DNA of 24,274 nt from JANRKN01 sp033763435 (GCA_033763435.1 JANRKN010000168.1:1-24274); one strand, 5' to 3'; positions 13,148 through 22,068 are shown, counted from the stretch's first letter. A program made the numbers and translations. The notes: generated from the letters alone by a model not told the origin.

Positions 13148-15022
13148 ATGGGCCGGACCGAGCAACACACGCCGCGGGACTCTCAGCGCTCGATGTCGCT
13201 CGCGGAAGCGATCACTTCTCTGGAAAGCTTGGTTGCTCGGGCGCGGGCGCTGGAGGTCCGGTGGGCGCCGATGCTCGAGCGGGTTGCGCCCGAGCATCGG
13301 GCGGGCGCGGCGAACCTGGTGCATTATGTCGCGTTCCGCGAGCGCGACCTCCGCCGTGAGCAGGACACGCTGGCGGCGTTCGGCCTGAGCTCGCTCGGCC
13401 GGGCCGAGGGGCACGTGCTGCCGACGTTGCGCGCTGTGATTGAGGCGGGCCGGAGGCTGCTTGGGGGCGACGCGCCCGCCCACGGTCTGGCCGACGCGGT
13501 GGAAGCTTCGAGGCGGATCCTGAGCACGAACGTCGCGCGGGCGCTGGGCCCGGGTCGGGGCGACGTTGCGGGGGCCGGTCGTGTGCGGATCATGGTGACG
13601 ATGCCCAGCGAGGCCGCGACCGAGCCCGCGCTGATCCGCGAGCTTGTGCAGGCGGGCATGGACGTGATGCGGATCAACTGCGCGCACGACGATGAGCGCG
13701 CGTGGGGTGCGATGATGGCGCACCTTTCGCAGGCGGGCGTCGCGCTGACGCTGATGGATCTGGGCGGGCCCAAGCTGCGCACCGGGCCGATCGAGCCCGG
13801 GCCGATGGTGCTGAGGCTGACGCCCGCGCGGGACGCGCTCGGGCGCGTGGTCACGCCCGCGAGGCTGAGGCTCGTGACGGGCGAGGTGCCGACGCTTGCG
13901 CCCGCGGACGTGGCGGAAGGCACGCCGATGGTCGCGCGTGCGGCTGAGGCGTTCGTGTGCGAGGCGCGGCTGGGCGATGTCGTGCGCCTGCGCGACGCCC
14001 GCGGCAGCGTGCGGACTTTGCGCGTGACTCGCGTCGACCAAGCCGAGATCGAGATCGAATCGCGCCGGACGGTGTACCTCACACCCAGCATCGTGCTCTC
14101 GCTCATGGCAGCGCGCACGACGGCGCCTCGCGCGACGACGACCCTCTCGGGCATCGTCGCCCGCCCGGGCGGCCTCCTGCTTCGCGCGGGTGACCTGCTC
14201 GACGTCATGCGCTCGCTCGAGCCCGGCCTGCCCGCTTCGACGGCGCGCCCCGCGCGCATCGGCTGCACGCTCCCCGAGCTGTTCACGTGCGTGAAGCCCG
14301 GGCAGCCGATCTGGTTCGACGATGGCAAAGTCGGCACCGAGGTTGTCACCGTTGGGCCCGAGGCGGTGCGCGTCCGCGTGACCCACGCCCCGCCCGAGGG
14401 CGCGGTGCTGCGCGCGGACAAGGGCATCAACGTCCCTGAAACTGTCCTCACCACGCCCGCGCTGACTGAGAAAGATCGGCGCGATCTGTCCTTCGCGCTT
14501 GACCGCGCGGATCTCGTTGGGCTCAGCTTCGCGCGGACGGGCGCCGACATCGAGGCGCTCCAGGACGCGCTCGGCGCACGCGAGCGCCCGGGCATCGTGC
14601 TGAAGGTCGAGACCGTGCAGGCGTTTGAGAACCTGCCTGAGCTTCTGCTGACGCTGATGCGCACGCCGACGGTGGGGGTGATGATCGCCCGCGGCGATCT
14701 CGCGGTCGAGATGGGCTACGAGCGTCTGGCGGAGGTGCAGGAAGAGATCCTCTGGATGTGCGAGGCCGCGAGGCTGCCCGTGATCTGGGCGACGCAGGTC
14801 CTTGAGCGCCTCGCGAAGAAGGGCCAGCCCACGCGCGCCGAAGTGACCGACGCGGCCATGGGCGTTCGGGCCGACGCGGTGATGCTCAACAAGGGGCCCT
14901 ACATCGTCCAGGCCGTGCGGACGCTGCGGGACATCCTGAACCGGATGGAAGCGCACCAGCGCAAGAAGACGCCGACGCTCCGGGCGCTCTCGATCGCCCG
15001 GCGTTTCGCGGGCCGGGCCTGA
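13148..15022 (+). CDS. Atypical pyruvate-kinase-like protein, 624 aa
   Basis: Belongs to the pyruvate kinase superfamily but to a divergent branch. Residues 1-140 are an extra helical domain unrelated to the kinase. The barrel begins at VRIMVTMP (146-153); Arg175 and Asn177 lie in MDVMRINCAH. DLGGPKLRTG (204-213) opens the B domain, which runs to DKGINVPE (424-431), about 215 residues, roughly twice the usual size. Then come LKVET (Lys486, Glu488), MIARGDLAVE (Asp517, metal), IWATQVLE (Thr549) and QPTRAEVTDAAMG. These match catalytic or metal residues of ordinary pyruvate kinase. The C-terminal allosteric domain is absent, the protein ending soon after the barrel. The usual NFSHG is NCAHDD, and the VMLSGET block is VMLNKGP. 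The start has AAGGGA 7 nt upstream. Activity on phosphoenolpyruvate is plausible but unproven. Confidence 0.85.
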   Translation: MGRTEQHTPRDSQRSMSLAEAITSLESLVARARALEVRWAPMLERVAPEHRAGAANLVHYVAFRERDLRREQDTLAAFGLSSLGRAEGHVLPTLRAVIEAGRRLLGGDAPAHGLADAVEASRRILSTNVARALGPGRGDVAGAGRVRIMVTMPSEAATEPALIRELVQAGMDVMRINCAHDDERAWGAMMAHLSQAGVALTLMDLGGPKLRTGPIEPGPMVLRLTPARDALGRVVTPARLRLVTGEVPTLAPADVAEGTPMVARAAEAFVCEARLGDVVRLRDARGSVRTLRVTRVDQAEIEIESRRTVYLTPSIVLSLMAARTTAPRATTTLSGIVARPGGLLLRAGDLLDVMRSLEPGLPASTARPARIGCTLPELFTCVKPGQPIWFDDGKVGTEVVTVGPEAVRVRVTHAPPEGAVLRADKGINVPETVLTTPALTEKDRRDLSFALDRADLVGLSFARTGADIEALQDALGARERPGIVLKVETVQAFENLPELLLTLMRTPTVGVMIARGDLAVEMGYERLAEVQEEILWMCEAARLPVIWATQVLERLAKKGQPTRAEVTDAAMGVRADAVMLNKGPYIVQAVRTLRDILNRMEAHQRKKTPTLRALSIARRFAGRA

Positions 15023-15068
15023 GATCCTGTGCCCTCGGTGTACTGCCCGATCCCCTCGCCCTTCGGGC

Positions 15069-15074
15069 TATTCT
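15069..15074 (+). promoter_or_regulatory. Candidate -10 element (TATTCT) of a leaderless amidase promoter
   Basis: TATTCT ends exactly 8 nt before ATG 15083, in the 60-nt gap after the pyruvate-kinase-like gene. No Shine-Dalgarno and no clear -35. Same geometry as map and pyrC. Confidence 0.4.
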
Positions 15075-15082
15075 CACGGCTC

Positions 15083-16243
15083 ATGAGCACCACACTCTCC
15101 ACCGGCCCGTGGCGCACGCTCGCGCGGGCCTCGCTGATCGGTCTTCACCTCGTCCTCGGGCTGGTCACGCTTTCGGGCTGCCAATCGGGCCCCAAGGTCG
15201 GCGAGCGACTCGAGCGTCGAGGCGATGAGATCGTCATCGCCGGGCAGTACTTCCACACCGGCGCGCCCGTCGTGCTCTGGACCGACCCGGGTGGCTACGA
15301 CGCCTATCGCGTCGAACGGCGGTTCGTCAACTTCGCCGATTCGTCGTGGGAGGTCACGCAGAAGACCGGCGCCGTCGCGACGCCCAACCGCTACGGCCTC
15401 CGTCGCGCCCGCGAGGGCGCCATCCCCGACGGACAGCTCACCTCGGGCCAGATCGAACGCTTCCGTGGCGGCGGCTGGGACCTGCCCAGCCTTCAGGACT
15501 CCGTCGACCAGTTCGTCATGCACTACGACGTCGCGGGCACCGCGCGTACCTGCTTCCGCATCCTCCACGACATGCGAGGGCTCTCCGTCCACTTCCTCCT
15601 CGACATTGACGGCACCATCTACCAGACCATGGACGTCAAGGAGCGCGGCTGGCACGCCACCATCGCCAACGATCGCTCCGTCGGCATCGAGATCGCCAAC
15701 ATCGGCGCCTATCCCGTCGACGCCAACGGGCGGCCCGTCAAGGGCACCGACCCGCTCGACACGTGGTACAGCGCCGACGACGAGGGCCGGACGCGCATTA
15801 ACCTCCCCGTCGCGCTGGGCGATGGCGGCGTCAAGACGCCCGGGTTCATCGGTCGGCCCGCGCGCCCGGAGCCGGTCGTCGGCATGATTCAGGGCGAGAT
15901 GCGCCGGATGTACGACCTCACGCCCGAGCAGTACGAGTCGCTTGCGCGCCTCACCGCCGCGCTGCACGCCGCGCTGCCCAAGATCAAGCTTGACTACCCG
16001 CGCGAACCCGACGGCACGCCGATCAACCGCGCTCTCTCGCGCGAGGACTTCATCAAGTTACAGGGCCTGATCGGGCACTATCACATTCAGGACGACAAGC
16101 AGGACCCGGGCCCGGCCTTCCAGTGGGACTGGGTCGTCCGCCGGGCGCGCGAAGTTCTGGGCGAGCCGACGAACAAGTTCGACCCGACGCCCTGGGTCCG
16201 GCACGCCCCCCCGCCCCCGCCCCGGGCCGACGAAAAGTTCTGA
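15083..16243 (+). CDS. N-acetylmuramoyl-L-alanine amidase (Amidase_2/AmpD fold), lipoprotein, 386 aa
   Basis: Predicted zinc amidase that cuts the bond between muramic acid and L-alanine in peptidoglycan. The N-terminus is a lipoprotein signal: Arg11, a hydrophobic core at about 17-30, and lipobox LSGC with Cys33, so the enzyme should be anchored outside the cytoplasm. The amidase domain runs from about 142: VMHYDV with His147, LDIDGTIYQ, RGWHATIANDRSVGIEIAN at 189-206, then GHYHIQDD with His332 and DPGPAF with Asp341. His147, His332 and Asp341 match the AmpD-type zinc ligands. A segment of about 70 residues (207-280) between the second and last motifs is longer than in AmpD. The C-terminus is Pro-rich. 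An in-frame GTG at 15029 would add 18 residues before the signal peptide and lacks a ribosome site, so 15083 is chosen. Of interest because planctomycete cell walls were long disputed. Confidence 0.9.
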   Translation: MSTTLSTGPWRTLARASLIGLHLVLGLVTLSGCQSGPKVGERLERRGDEIVIAGQYFHTGAPVVLWTDPGGYDAYRVERRFVNFADSSWEVTQKTGAVATPNRYGLRRAREGAIPDGQLTSGQIERFRGGGWDLPSLQDSVDQFVMHYDVAGTARTCFRILHDMRGLSVHFLLDIDGTIYQTMDVKERGWHATIANDRSVGIEIANIGAYPVDANGRPVKGTDPLDTWYSADDEGRTRINLPVALGDGGVKTPGFIGRPARPEPVVGMIQGEMRRMYDLTPEQYESLARLTAALHAALPKIKLDYPREPDGTPINRALSREDFIKLQGLIGHYHIQDDKQDPGPAFQWDWVVRRAREVLGEPTNKFDPTPWVRHAPPPPPRADEKF

Positions 16244-16303
16244 GAGCCAAGCTCGAGCAGTCTGTGCGTTTGGGTTCGTGCGTGGAATGGAGAGGGACGA
16301 GCG

Positions 16304-19300
16304 ATGTCGAAGGAACTTGAGCTGACGTTGAGCCGCGCGCAGGTGTATCTGCGCGACGTGATCGAGGCGCTGCCCTTCCGCGAGTCGCGCCCGGCTGAGG
16401 TTGGCATGACCGCCCCGGGCGACCAGATTCCCGTCCCCTCCGCGCTCAGCGCAACCTATGCGCCCGCCGCGATCGGCCAGGCCTGGGGTCCCAAGTGGTC
16501 GACCGCGTGGTTCCGTCTTCGTGCTGAGGTTCCGCGCGCTTGGGCGGGCGAGGCGGTTGCGCTGCGTTTCAGCTCCGGCACTGAGGCGATGCTCTGGGAC
16601 CTGCGCGACCCCGCGCGGCCATGTCCGGTCCAAGGGCTCGATGTCAACCGCGACACCGTCCGGTTGCTCGAGCACGCCTCCGGGGGCGAGAAGCTTGAGG
16701 CCTACATCGAGGCCGCGTGCAATCACCCGTTCGGCGTGCTGGCGTTCGAGTGGGACCATCCGGAGGTCGGCGCCCGCTGGAACGGCCCCACGCCGGGCCG
16801 GCTCGAGCGCGCCGAGATCGTGACGCTCGATGAAGCCGCGCTCGAGTTCGTCTGGGCGTTCCGCTTCCTTACGCAGCTTGCGAAGGAGCTGGACGTCGCC
16901 TCAACCCGCGGCGCTCAACTCATCACCGCGCTTCGCGACGCGATGAACGCCCACGATCCCCGCGACCGAGCCTCAATCGCCCGCGCCCGAGCGATTCTTG
17001 AGCCCGCGCTCACCGGCACCCCCGCAGGCGGCAGCGCGACGATCTGCCATGCCGTGGGCCATGCGCACATCGACACCGCCTGGCTCTGGCCTCTCCGTGA
17101 GACTCGGCGCAAGTGTCTCCGCAGCTTCTCGAACGTCCTGCGCTGCATGGAGCGCGACCCCGAGTTCATCTTCCTGTGCTCGCAGGCGCAGCAGTATCAG
17201 TACGTCAAGGAAGACGCCCCCGCGCTCTACGACCAGATCCGCGCCCGCGTCGCTGAAGGACGCTGGGAGCCCGGCGGCGCGATGTGGATCGAGAGCGACA
17301 TCAACGTCATCAGCGGCGAGTCGATCGTCCGTCAGATCCTCCACGGCACGCGCTTTTGGGAGGCCGAGTTTGGCTCGCGAGGCCAGCAGCGGTTCCTCTA
17401 TCTGCCCGACACTTTCGGCTTCGGCGCGGCGCTCCCTCAGATCATGAAGCTCTCGGGCCTGGACACCTTCATCACCAACAAGCTCTCGTGGAACCAGTTC
17501 AACACCTTCCCGCACACGCACTTCGTCTGGCGCGGGATCGACGGTTCCGAGGTGCTCGGGCATCAGGCGCCCGGCCATGACTACAACGCCTGCAACACAC
17601 CGCGCGAGCTGCGCCGGGGCGAAACCAACCACAAGGGCAAGCACCTCCACAGGCCCGACGCGGCTCAGGCCCACGGCGCGCGCTGGCTCCAGCCCTTCGG
17701 CTACGGCGACGGCGGCGGCGGTCCCACCGAGTGGTCCGTCAGGTTCGCCCGCTACAGCGCCAGCAGCGAAGGCCTGCCCAAGGTCAAGCTCTCTCGTGTT
17801 GCCGACTTCCTCGACGAACTCCATGCCGACCGCGAGGCGCTCCGCGCGCGCGGGCGCGACTTCCCGATCTACTCAGGCGAGCTCTACCTTGAGCTGCACC
17901 GCGGCACGCTCACCACCCAGGGCTGGATCAAGCGCGCGAATCGACTTGCTGAGGAGGGCCTGCGCGAGGTCGAATGGCTCGGCGCCGCGACGCCCGCGGG
18001 CGAGTCGGGCCTCTCGCCCAAGCTCCGCGAGCGCCTCGATTCGGCCTGGAAGACCGTGCTGCTCAATCAGTTCCACGACATCATCCCGGGCTCATCGATC
18101 ACGCCCGTGTACGACGACGCCCGCGCCGATCACGCCCGCGTCGCGCAGACCATCGACCACGCGCGCGAGAAGGCCCTCAACCGCTGGCTTGAGTGCGTCG
18201 ATGCCCGGCGATTCCGTCGCCCCGCCCTTGTGCTGAACGCCTCGAGCACCCCCGCCTCGCGCGTCGTCGAGCTCGTGGGCGAAGAGGGTGACGAGCTCGC
18301 CTTCGCGCGCGATGTTCCGGCGCTGGGCATGGCGATCATCGAGCGCGAGGCGCCCGCGAACGTGGTTCCCGTCTCGGTGGGCGAGCGAGAGCTGAGCAAC
18401 GGGCTGCTCGCGGTCAAGTTCGACAAGGAGGGCCGGATCATCTCTTTCAGCCGTCCGGGCCTCGGGCGCGATGCCTGCGAGCCCGGCAAGCCCATGAACC
18501 AGCTGGTGCTGTACGAAGACCGGCCTGTGATGTGGGACGCGTGGGACGTGGACTTCTACTACGAGGAAAAGCCCCGCCCGGTCGCGGGGGGCATGGTGCG
18601 CATCAAGGTCGTGCAGGATTCGCCTCTGCGCGGTGAGATCGTCGTCTCGCGCACGCTGGGCGAGAAGAGCCGCATCGAGCAGACGTACCGGCTCGACGCG
18701 GGTTCGCACGTGCTTGAGGTCCGCACGCGCGTGGACTGGCGTGAGAAGCACACGCTGCTTCGCGCCTCGTTCCCCACGGCCGTGCGCTCGGCCCGCTGCA
18801 CGGCGGGCACGCAGTTCGGTTTCCTCGAGCGGCCCACGCACCGCAGCACCACGCGCGAACTGGCGCAGTTCGAGTTCCCCGCGCACGGCTGGCTCGATCT
18901 CTCTGAACCCGGGCTGGGCGTCGCGCTTCTGACCCGCGGCAAGTTCGGGCATTCGTGCCACGACGGCGCGATGGGCCTCAGTCTGCTCCGCGCGCCCGTC
19001 CACCCCGACCCGCAGGCCGATCAGGGCGAGCACGAGTTCGAGTACGGCCTCATAGTGCACGAGGGCGACTTCCGCGCCGCGGGCGTGGATGCCGCGAGCG
19101 AGGCCTTCCAGTCGCCGATGCGAGCGATCGCTCTCAACCCCGATGGCCCCGCCAAGGGCCGGCTTGGCTACGAAGCTTGGTCGCCCTTCCGGCTCGAATT
19201 CTCGGCGCCCGAAGGCTTCGCGCCCGGCGTGCGCGTCGCGGCGTTCAAGCCCGCCGAGGAAGGCTCAGCGCTGATCCTCCGCCTGCACGAGGCCCACGGC

Positions 19301-19468
19301 GTCGCGTCGACCGTCGCCATCGACTGGACCCTGCCCGTCGCGAACGTCGCGCCCGTCAACCTGCTCGAGCGCTCCATGGCGCTCGAGGGCTTCAGCCACG
19401 CGGGTCAGCGCTCGACGCTGAATCTTCGGCCTTTCCAGATTGTGACGCTCGCAATCACGCCTTCCTGA
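16304..19468 (+). CDS. GH38 alpha-mannosidase, cytoplasmic, 1054 aa
   Basis: Retaining zinc-dependent glycoside hydrolase family 38 enzyme, releasing alpha-linked mannose from oligosaccharides. The N-terminal beta domain covers about 1-240. The catalytic domain opens with VGHAHIDTAWLWPLRET (251-267), where His255 and Asp257 are zinc ligands. YLPDTFGF (366-373) holds nucleophile Asp369, and NQFHDIIPGSS (588-598) holds zinc ligand His591. FGYGDGGGGPT (465-475) is another family block. C-terminal beta-sandwich domains fill the rest; length is usual for bacterial members. No signal peptide, so cytosolic, acting on imported sugars. The ATG has AGAGGGA 6 nt upstream. It lies 60 nt after the amidase gene and converges on the importer operon, with only 10 nt between the two stop codons. 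That neighbourhood suggests, but does not prove, that the importer brings in its substrate. Confidence 0.95.
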   Translation: MSKELELTLSRAQVYLRDVIEALPFRESRPAEVGMTAPGDQIPVPSALSATYAPAAIGQAWGPKWSTAWFRLRAEVPRAWAGEAVALRFSSGTEAMLWDLRDPARPCPVQGLDVNRDTVRLLEHASGGEKLEAYIEAACNHPFGVLAFEWDHPEVGARWNGPTPGRLERAEIVTLDEAALEFVWAFRFLTQLAKELDVASTRGAQLITALRDAMNAHDPRDRASIARARAILEPALTGTPAGGSATICHAVGHAHIDTAWLWPLRETRRKCLRSFSNVLRCMERDPEFIFLCSQAQQYQYVKEDAPALYDQIRARVAEGRWEPGGAMWIESDINVISGESIVRQILHGTRFWEAEFGSRGQQRFLYLPDTFGFGAALPQIMKLSGLDTFITNKLSWNQFNTFPHTHFVWRGIDGSEVLGHQAPGHDYNACNTPRELRRGETNHKGKHLHRPDAAQAHGARWLQPFGYGDGGGGPTEWSVRFARYSASSEGLPKVKLSRVADFLDELHADREALRARGRDFPIYSGELYLELHRGTLTTQGWIKRANRLAEEGLREVEWLGAATPAGESGLSPKLRERLDSAWKTVLLNQFHDIIPGSSITPVYDDARADHARVAQTIDHAREKALNRWLECVDARRFRRPALVLNASSTPASRVVELVGEEGDELAFARDVPALGMAIIEREAPANVVPVSVGERELSNGLLAVKFDKEGRIISFSRPGLGRDACEPGKPMNQLVLYEDRPVMWDAWDVDFYYEEKPRPVAGGMVRIKVVQDSPLRGEIVVSRTLGEKSRIEQTYRLDAGSHVLEVRTRVDWREKHTLLRASFPTAVRSARCTAGTQFGFLERPTHRSTTRELAQFEFPAHGWLDLSEPGLGVALLTRGKFGHSCHDGAMGLSLLRAPVHPDPQADQGEHEFEYGLIVHEGDFRAAGVDAASEAFQSPMRAIALNPDGPAKGRLGYEAWSPFRLEFSAPEGFAPGVRVAAFKPAEEGSALILRLHEAHGVASTVAIDWTLPVANVAPVNLLERSMALEGFSHAGQRSTLNLRPFQIVTLAITPS

Positions 19469-19478
19469 TCGGTCCCCC

Positions 19479-21152
19479 TCAGCGTTCCCAGGGCCAGGCG
19501 ATCCGCACGCCGCTCGCCGCCAGTTCGCGCTGAACCTCCGCGACGAGCGCGGGGTCCTCGTGCACGGCATGGGGCTCGGACTTTCGTGCAAGGCAGAACG
19601 CCGCGAGCGTCCCCGCCGACTCGCCGATGTTCCACTCCACATGGTGCATCCGGTAGCACGAGTTGGTGATGTGCGTGACGCCGATGCCCTTGCCCGCGGC
19701 GAGCACGTTCCGCACCCGCCGGGGGATGAGCGAACCCATCGGAATGCGGAAGGGCGCCGCGGGAACGTAGATCGAGTTTCGCCCGGCGGTGCTCGGGTGC
19801 AGGTCGAGGCGATAGTGCCCGATGCCCACCGTGTCGGCGAAGGGCTCGGCCAGTCCCCACTCGGGCCGATCGACACTTGCGGGGTCGCCCCCGAGCCCCT
19901 CGGCCTCGCGCTGCTCGGTGCCAATATGCCGTTCGGTGACGATCGTCCGCGCGAGAAGGCGCCTGGGCTCGCGGATGTACGCGGCCTTCGCAAAGCCATC
20001 CGCGGTTCCGAGCGTCTCGCCCGCGAGCTTCAGGCCCGGATACCCCGTGCCGCCGTCGTGCCGGGGCGCCTCGGTCTGCATCCAGTAGAACAGGCACAGG
20101 CTCTGCTCGCGAGCCTCGGCCAGCGCCTCGCGCTGCTCCGCCGGCCCCACGCCCAGCAGCGGCTTGAGCCAGTAGTCCATCTGCACCCAGTTGACCAGGC
20201 ACACGTCGGGAAACTTCGCGGGCTCGGCGTGGATCTTCGCATCGCGGATCCGCCGATAGCGCCAGAGCTCCCACGCGCCGCCCTTGGGCTCGTCGGGCGC
20301 GGGCACCATGCCCAGCTCGCGCCAGCCCGGCGCATCGTGCGACGGGATCCGCCACGAGAACAGGGGCCCGGTCCAAGGCGGGTCCATCTTCGGCACGTAC
20401 GAACGCCAGAAGTCGTACTTCGCGGGCCGCGAGATCACGTGGTTCTCGCCCGCGCGGTGCTCCATCGCAAAGCACCACGAGATCGCCTGCTGGTCGAGCG
20501 GGTCGGCGCGGTCCGTCCGCGCGTGCATCTCACCGTACTCGCGCTGATGCTCGGCGCCGATCGCGTGCTCGATCGCCGCGAGCGGGTACAGATCGCCCAG
20601 CTCCGTCGCGTCCAGAATCATCGGCGCACGCGCGACGACCTTAGTCCCATCCTCGGCCGCGAACGTCACGCTCTCGACCCGATCGCCCGAAACCTCGGCC
20701 CCGATCGGTGTGTGCCCAAGCAGGACCGTCACCCGCCCGCTCGCGACGTGCGGCGCAAGCCACGCCCGGATCACCTCGTGCCACACCGTGGGCTCCGCGC
20801 ACAGGTGGCTCACCCACCCATTGCCCGGGTTCAGCCGCGGGTTGGCCGCCGCGTCAGGCGTTAGCTGGCGATTCGCGCGGTACCACTCGCGCACGCTGTT
20901 CCGCAGCGCCTGATACGACGCCGTCACGCCGAAGTCCTCGACCCAGCGGTTCTCATCCGGCGGCACGGCCTGATTCGTGAGCTGCCCGCCCAGCCAGTCG
21001 GTCGGCTCGGTGATGACGCACGAGATCCCCCGCCGCGTGAGCGCCAGCGCCGCCGCCACACCCCCGACGCCCCCGCCCACGATCAGCGCCTGCGTCTGGA
21101 TCTCGCGTGCGGAAGCATTGGATTGGGCCGTGCTTGAGGTGGTCGGGGTCAT
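19479..21152 (-). CDS. FAD-dependent oxidoreductase (FAD_oxidored family), 557 aa
   Basis: A flavoprotein with an N-terminal Rossmann fold: ALIVGGGVGGVAAALAL at 22-38 (Gly26, Gly28, Gly31), Glu49 at the end of the second strand, and the following WLGGQLTNQ motif. ILDATELGDLYPLA around 185-200 and the C-terminal AAGKGIGVTHITNSCYRMHHVEWNIGESAG complete the FAD-binding framework of the PF12831-type family, which is common in planctomycetes and whose substrates are mostly unknown. No convincing signal peptide, so cytoplasmic. It is the last gene of the importer operon, starting 25 nt after the second permease. A role in oxidising or reducing the imported sugar or its aglycone is inference from position alone. 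No obvious Shine-Dalgarno. Confidence 0.85.
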   Translation of the reverse strand: MTPTTSSTAQSNASAREIQTQALIVGGGVGGVAAALALTRRGISCVITEPTDWLGGQLTNQAVPPDENRWVEDFGVTASYQALRNSVREWYRANRQLTPDAAANPRLNPGNGWVSHLCAEPTVWHEVIRAWLAPHVASGRVTVLLGHTPIGAEVSGDRVESVTFAAEDGTKVVARAPMILDATELGDLYPLAAIEHAIGAEHQREYGEMHARTDRADPLDQQAISWCFAMEHRAGENHVISRPAKYDFWRSYVPKMDPPWTGPLFSWRIPSHDAPGWRELGMVPAPDEPKGGAWELWRYRRIRDAKIHAEPAKFPDVCLVNWVQMDYWLKPLLGVGPAEQREALAEAREQSLCLFYWMQTEAPRHDGGTGYPGLKLAGETLGTADGFAKAAYIREPRRLLARTIVTERHIGTEQREAEGLGGDPASVDRPEWGLAEPFADTVGIGHYRLDLHPSTAGRNSIYVPAAPFRIPMGSLIPRRVRNVLAAGKGIGVTHITNSCYRMHHVEWNIGESAGTLAAFCLARKSEPHAVHEDPALVAEVQRELAASGVRIAWPWER

Positions 21153-21177
21153 GAGTGGTCCGGCGATTCCAGACGAG

Positions 21178-22068
21178 TTAGCCCTTGACGCTCCCGGCGA
21201 ACAGCTCGCCCTTCAGGAAGCGCTGAGCGATGATGAACACGCCGACGATCGGCACGAGCGCGAGCACGCTCGCGGCGTACGCCGGGCGAATGTTCGTCGA
21301 GAACTGGCCCATCAGGTCGTTCATCGCGACCGGCAGCGTGAACTGCCCGCGCGACTCCAGAACAATCAGAGGCCAGAGCAGCTCCGACCACGCGCCGATC
21401 ACGCTGAAGAGCGCGAGCGTCGCGAGCGTGGGGGCGCTCAGAGGCAGGATCACGTTCCACCACGTCCGCAGCGCGCCGCACCCATCGATCCGTGCGGCCT
21501 CTTCCAGGTCAAAGGGAATCGCCACGAACGCCTGCCGGCACATGAAGATGCCAAAGGCCGTCACGCTGAACGGCAGCACCACCGCCGCGAGCGTGTCAAA
21601 CAGCCCGAGGCCCACGACCGTGCGGAACATGGGGACGACGATCACCTGCTCGGGGATCATCATCGTCGCGAGGATCAGGACGAACACCACGTCGCGCCCG
21701 CGGAAGCTCATCCGCGCCAGCGGATACGCCGCGAGCGCTGCGACGAACACGTTCAGCGCCGCGCGCGCGATGGTGACGAGCACTGAGTTGACCAGAGGCC
21801 CCGCGAGCCCGGAGGCCCACGCGTCGGAGAAGTTCTTGACCGTGAAGCCCGCGGAAAGCTCGTACAGAGGCGCCTCGGGCGGCTGGAACGCCACGAGCAC
21901 GAGCCACAGCGCCGGGCCCACCGCCAGCAGCGTGAGCGCGCTCGCGCCCAGATACATCAGCAGCGTCAGCCACAGCGGGCGACGGTCCAGCAGCGTGGGT
22001 GGCTGGACGTGCGCGGCAGGTTTGATGACGGTGGGGGTGGTGGGGGAGGTGGGAGTTGCGGCGCTCAT
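21178..22068 (-). CDS. Carbohydrate ABC transporter permease, MalG type, 296 aa
   Basis: Inner-membrane subunit of a sugar importer. Six hydrophobic helices are visible, from about residue 36 (LTLLMYLGASALTLLAVG) to 265-283. The cytoplasmic loop EEAARIDGCGALRTWWNVILP (about 190-210) is the EAA motif that docks the ATPase. The final KGELFAGSVKG is the usual C-terminus of MalG-like proteins. Its ATG overlaps the stop of the first permease by 4 nt (ATGA at 22065-22068), so translation is probably coupled. The first 20 residues are Thr/Pro-rich and encoded by a G-rich template strand (22031-22054). Confidence 0.95.
   Translation of the reverse strand: MSAATPTSPTTPTVIKPAAHVQPPTLLDRRPLWLTLLMYLGASALTLLAVGPALWLVLVAFQPPEAPLYELSAGFTVKNFSDAWASGLAGPLVNSVLVTIARAALNVFVAALAAYPLARMSFRGRDVVFVLILATMMIPEQVIVVPMFRTVVGLGLFDTLAAVVLPFSVTAFGIFMCRQAFVAIPFDLEEAARIDGCGALRTWWNVILPLSAPTLATLALFSVIGAWSELLWPLIVLESRGQFTLPVAMNDLMGQFSTNIRPAYAASVLALVPIVGVFIIAQRFLKGELFAGSVKG

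Noticed and set aside
12752..14956. 734-codon minus-strand frame opposite the phosphatase and pyruvate-kinase-like genes
   Set aside because: Antisense, Arg/His/Pro-rich, no domain; both plus-strand genes have clear catalytic motifs.
15029..15082. GTG at 15029 as the amidase start
   Set aside because: It lacks a ribosome site and would put 18 extra residues before a normal lipoprotein signal peptide.
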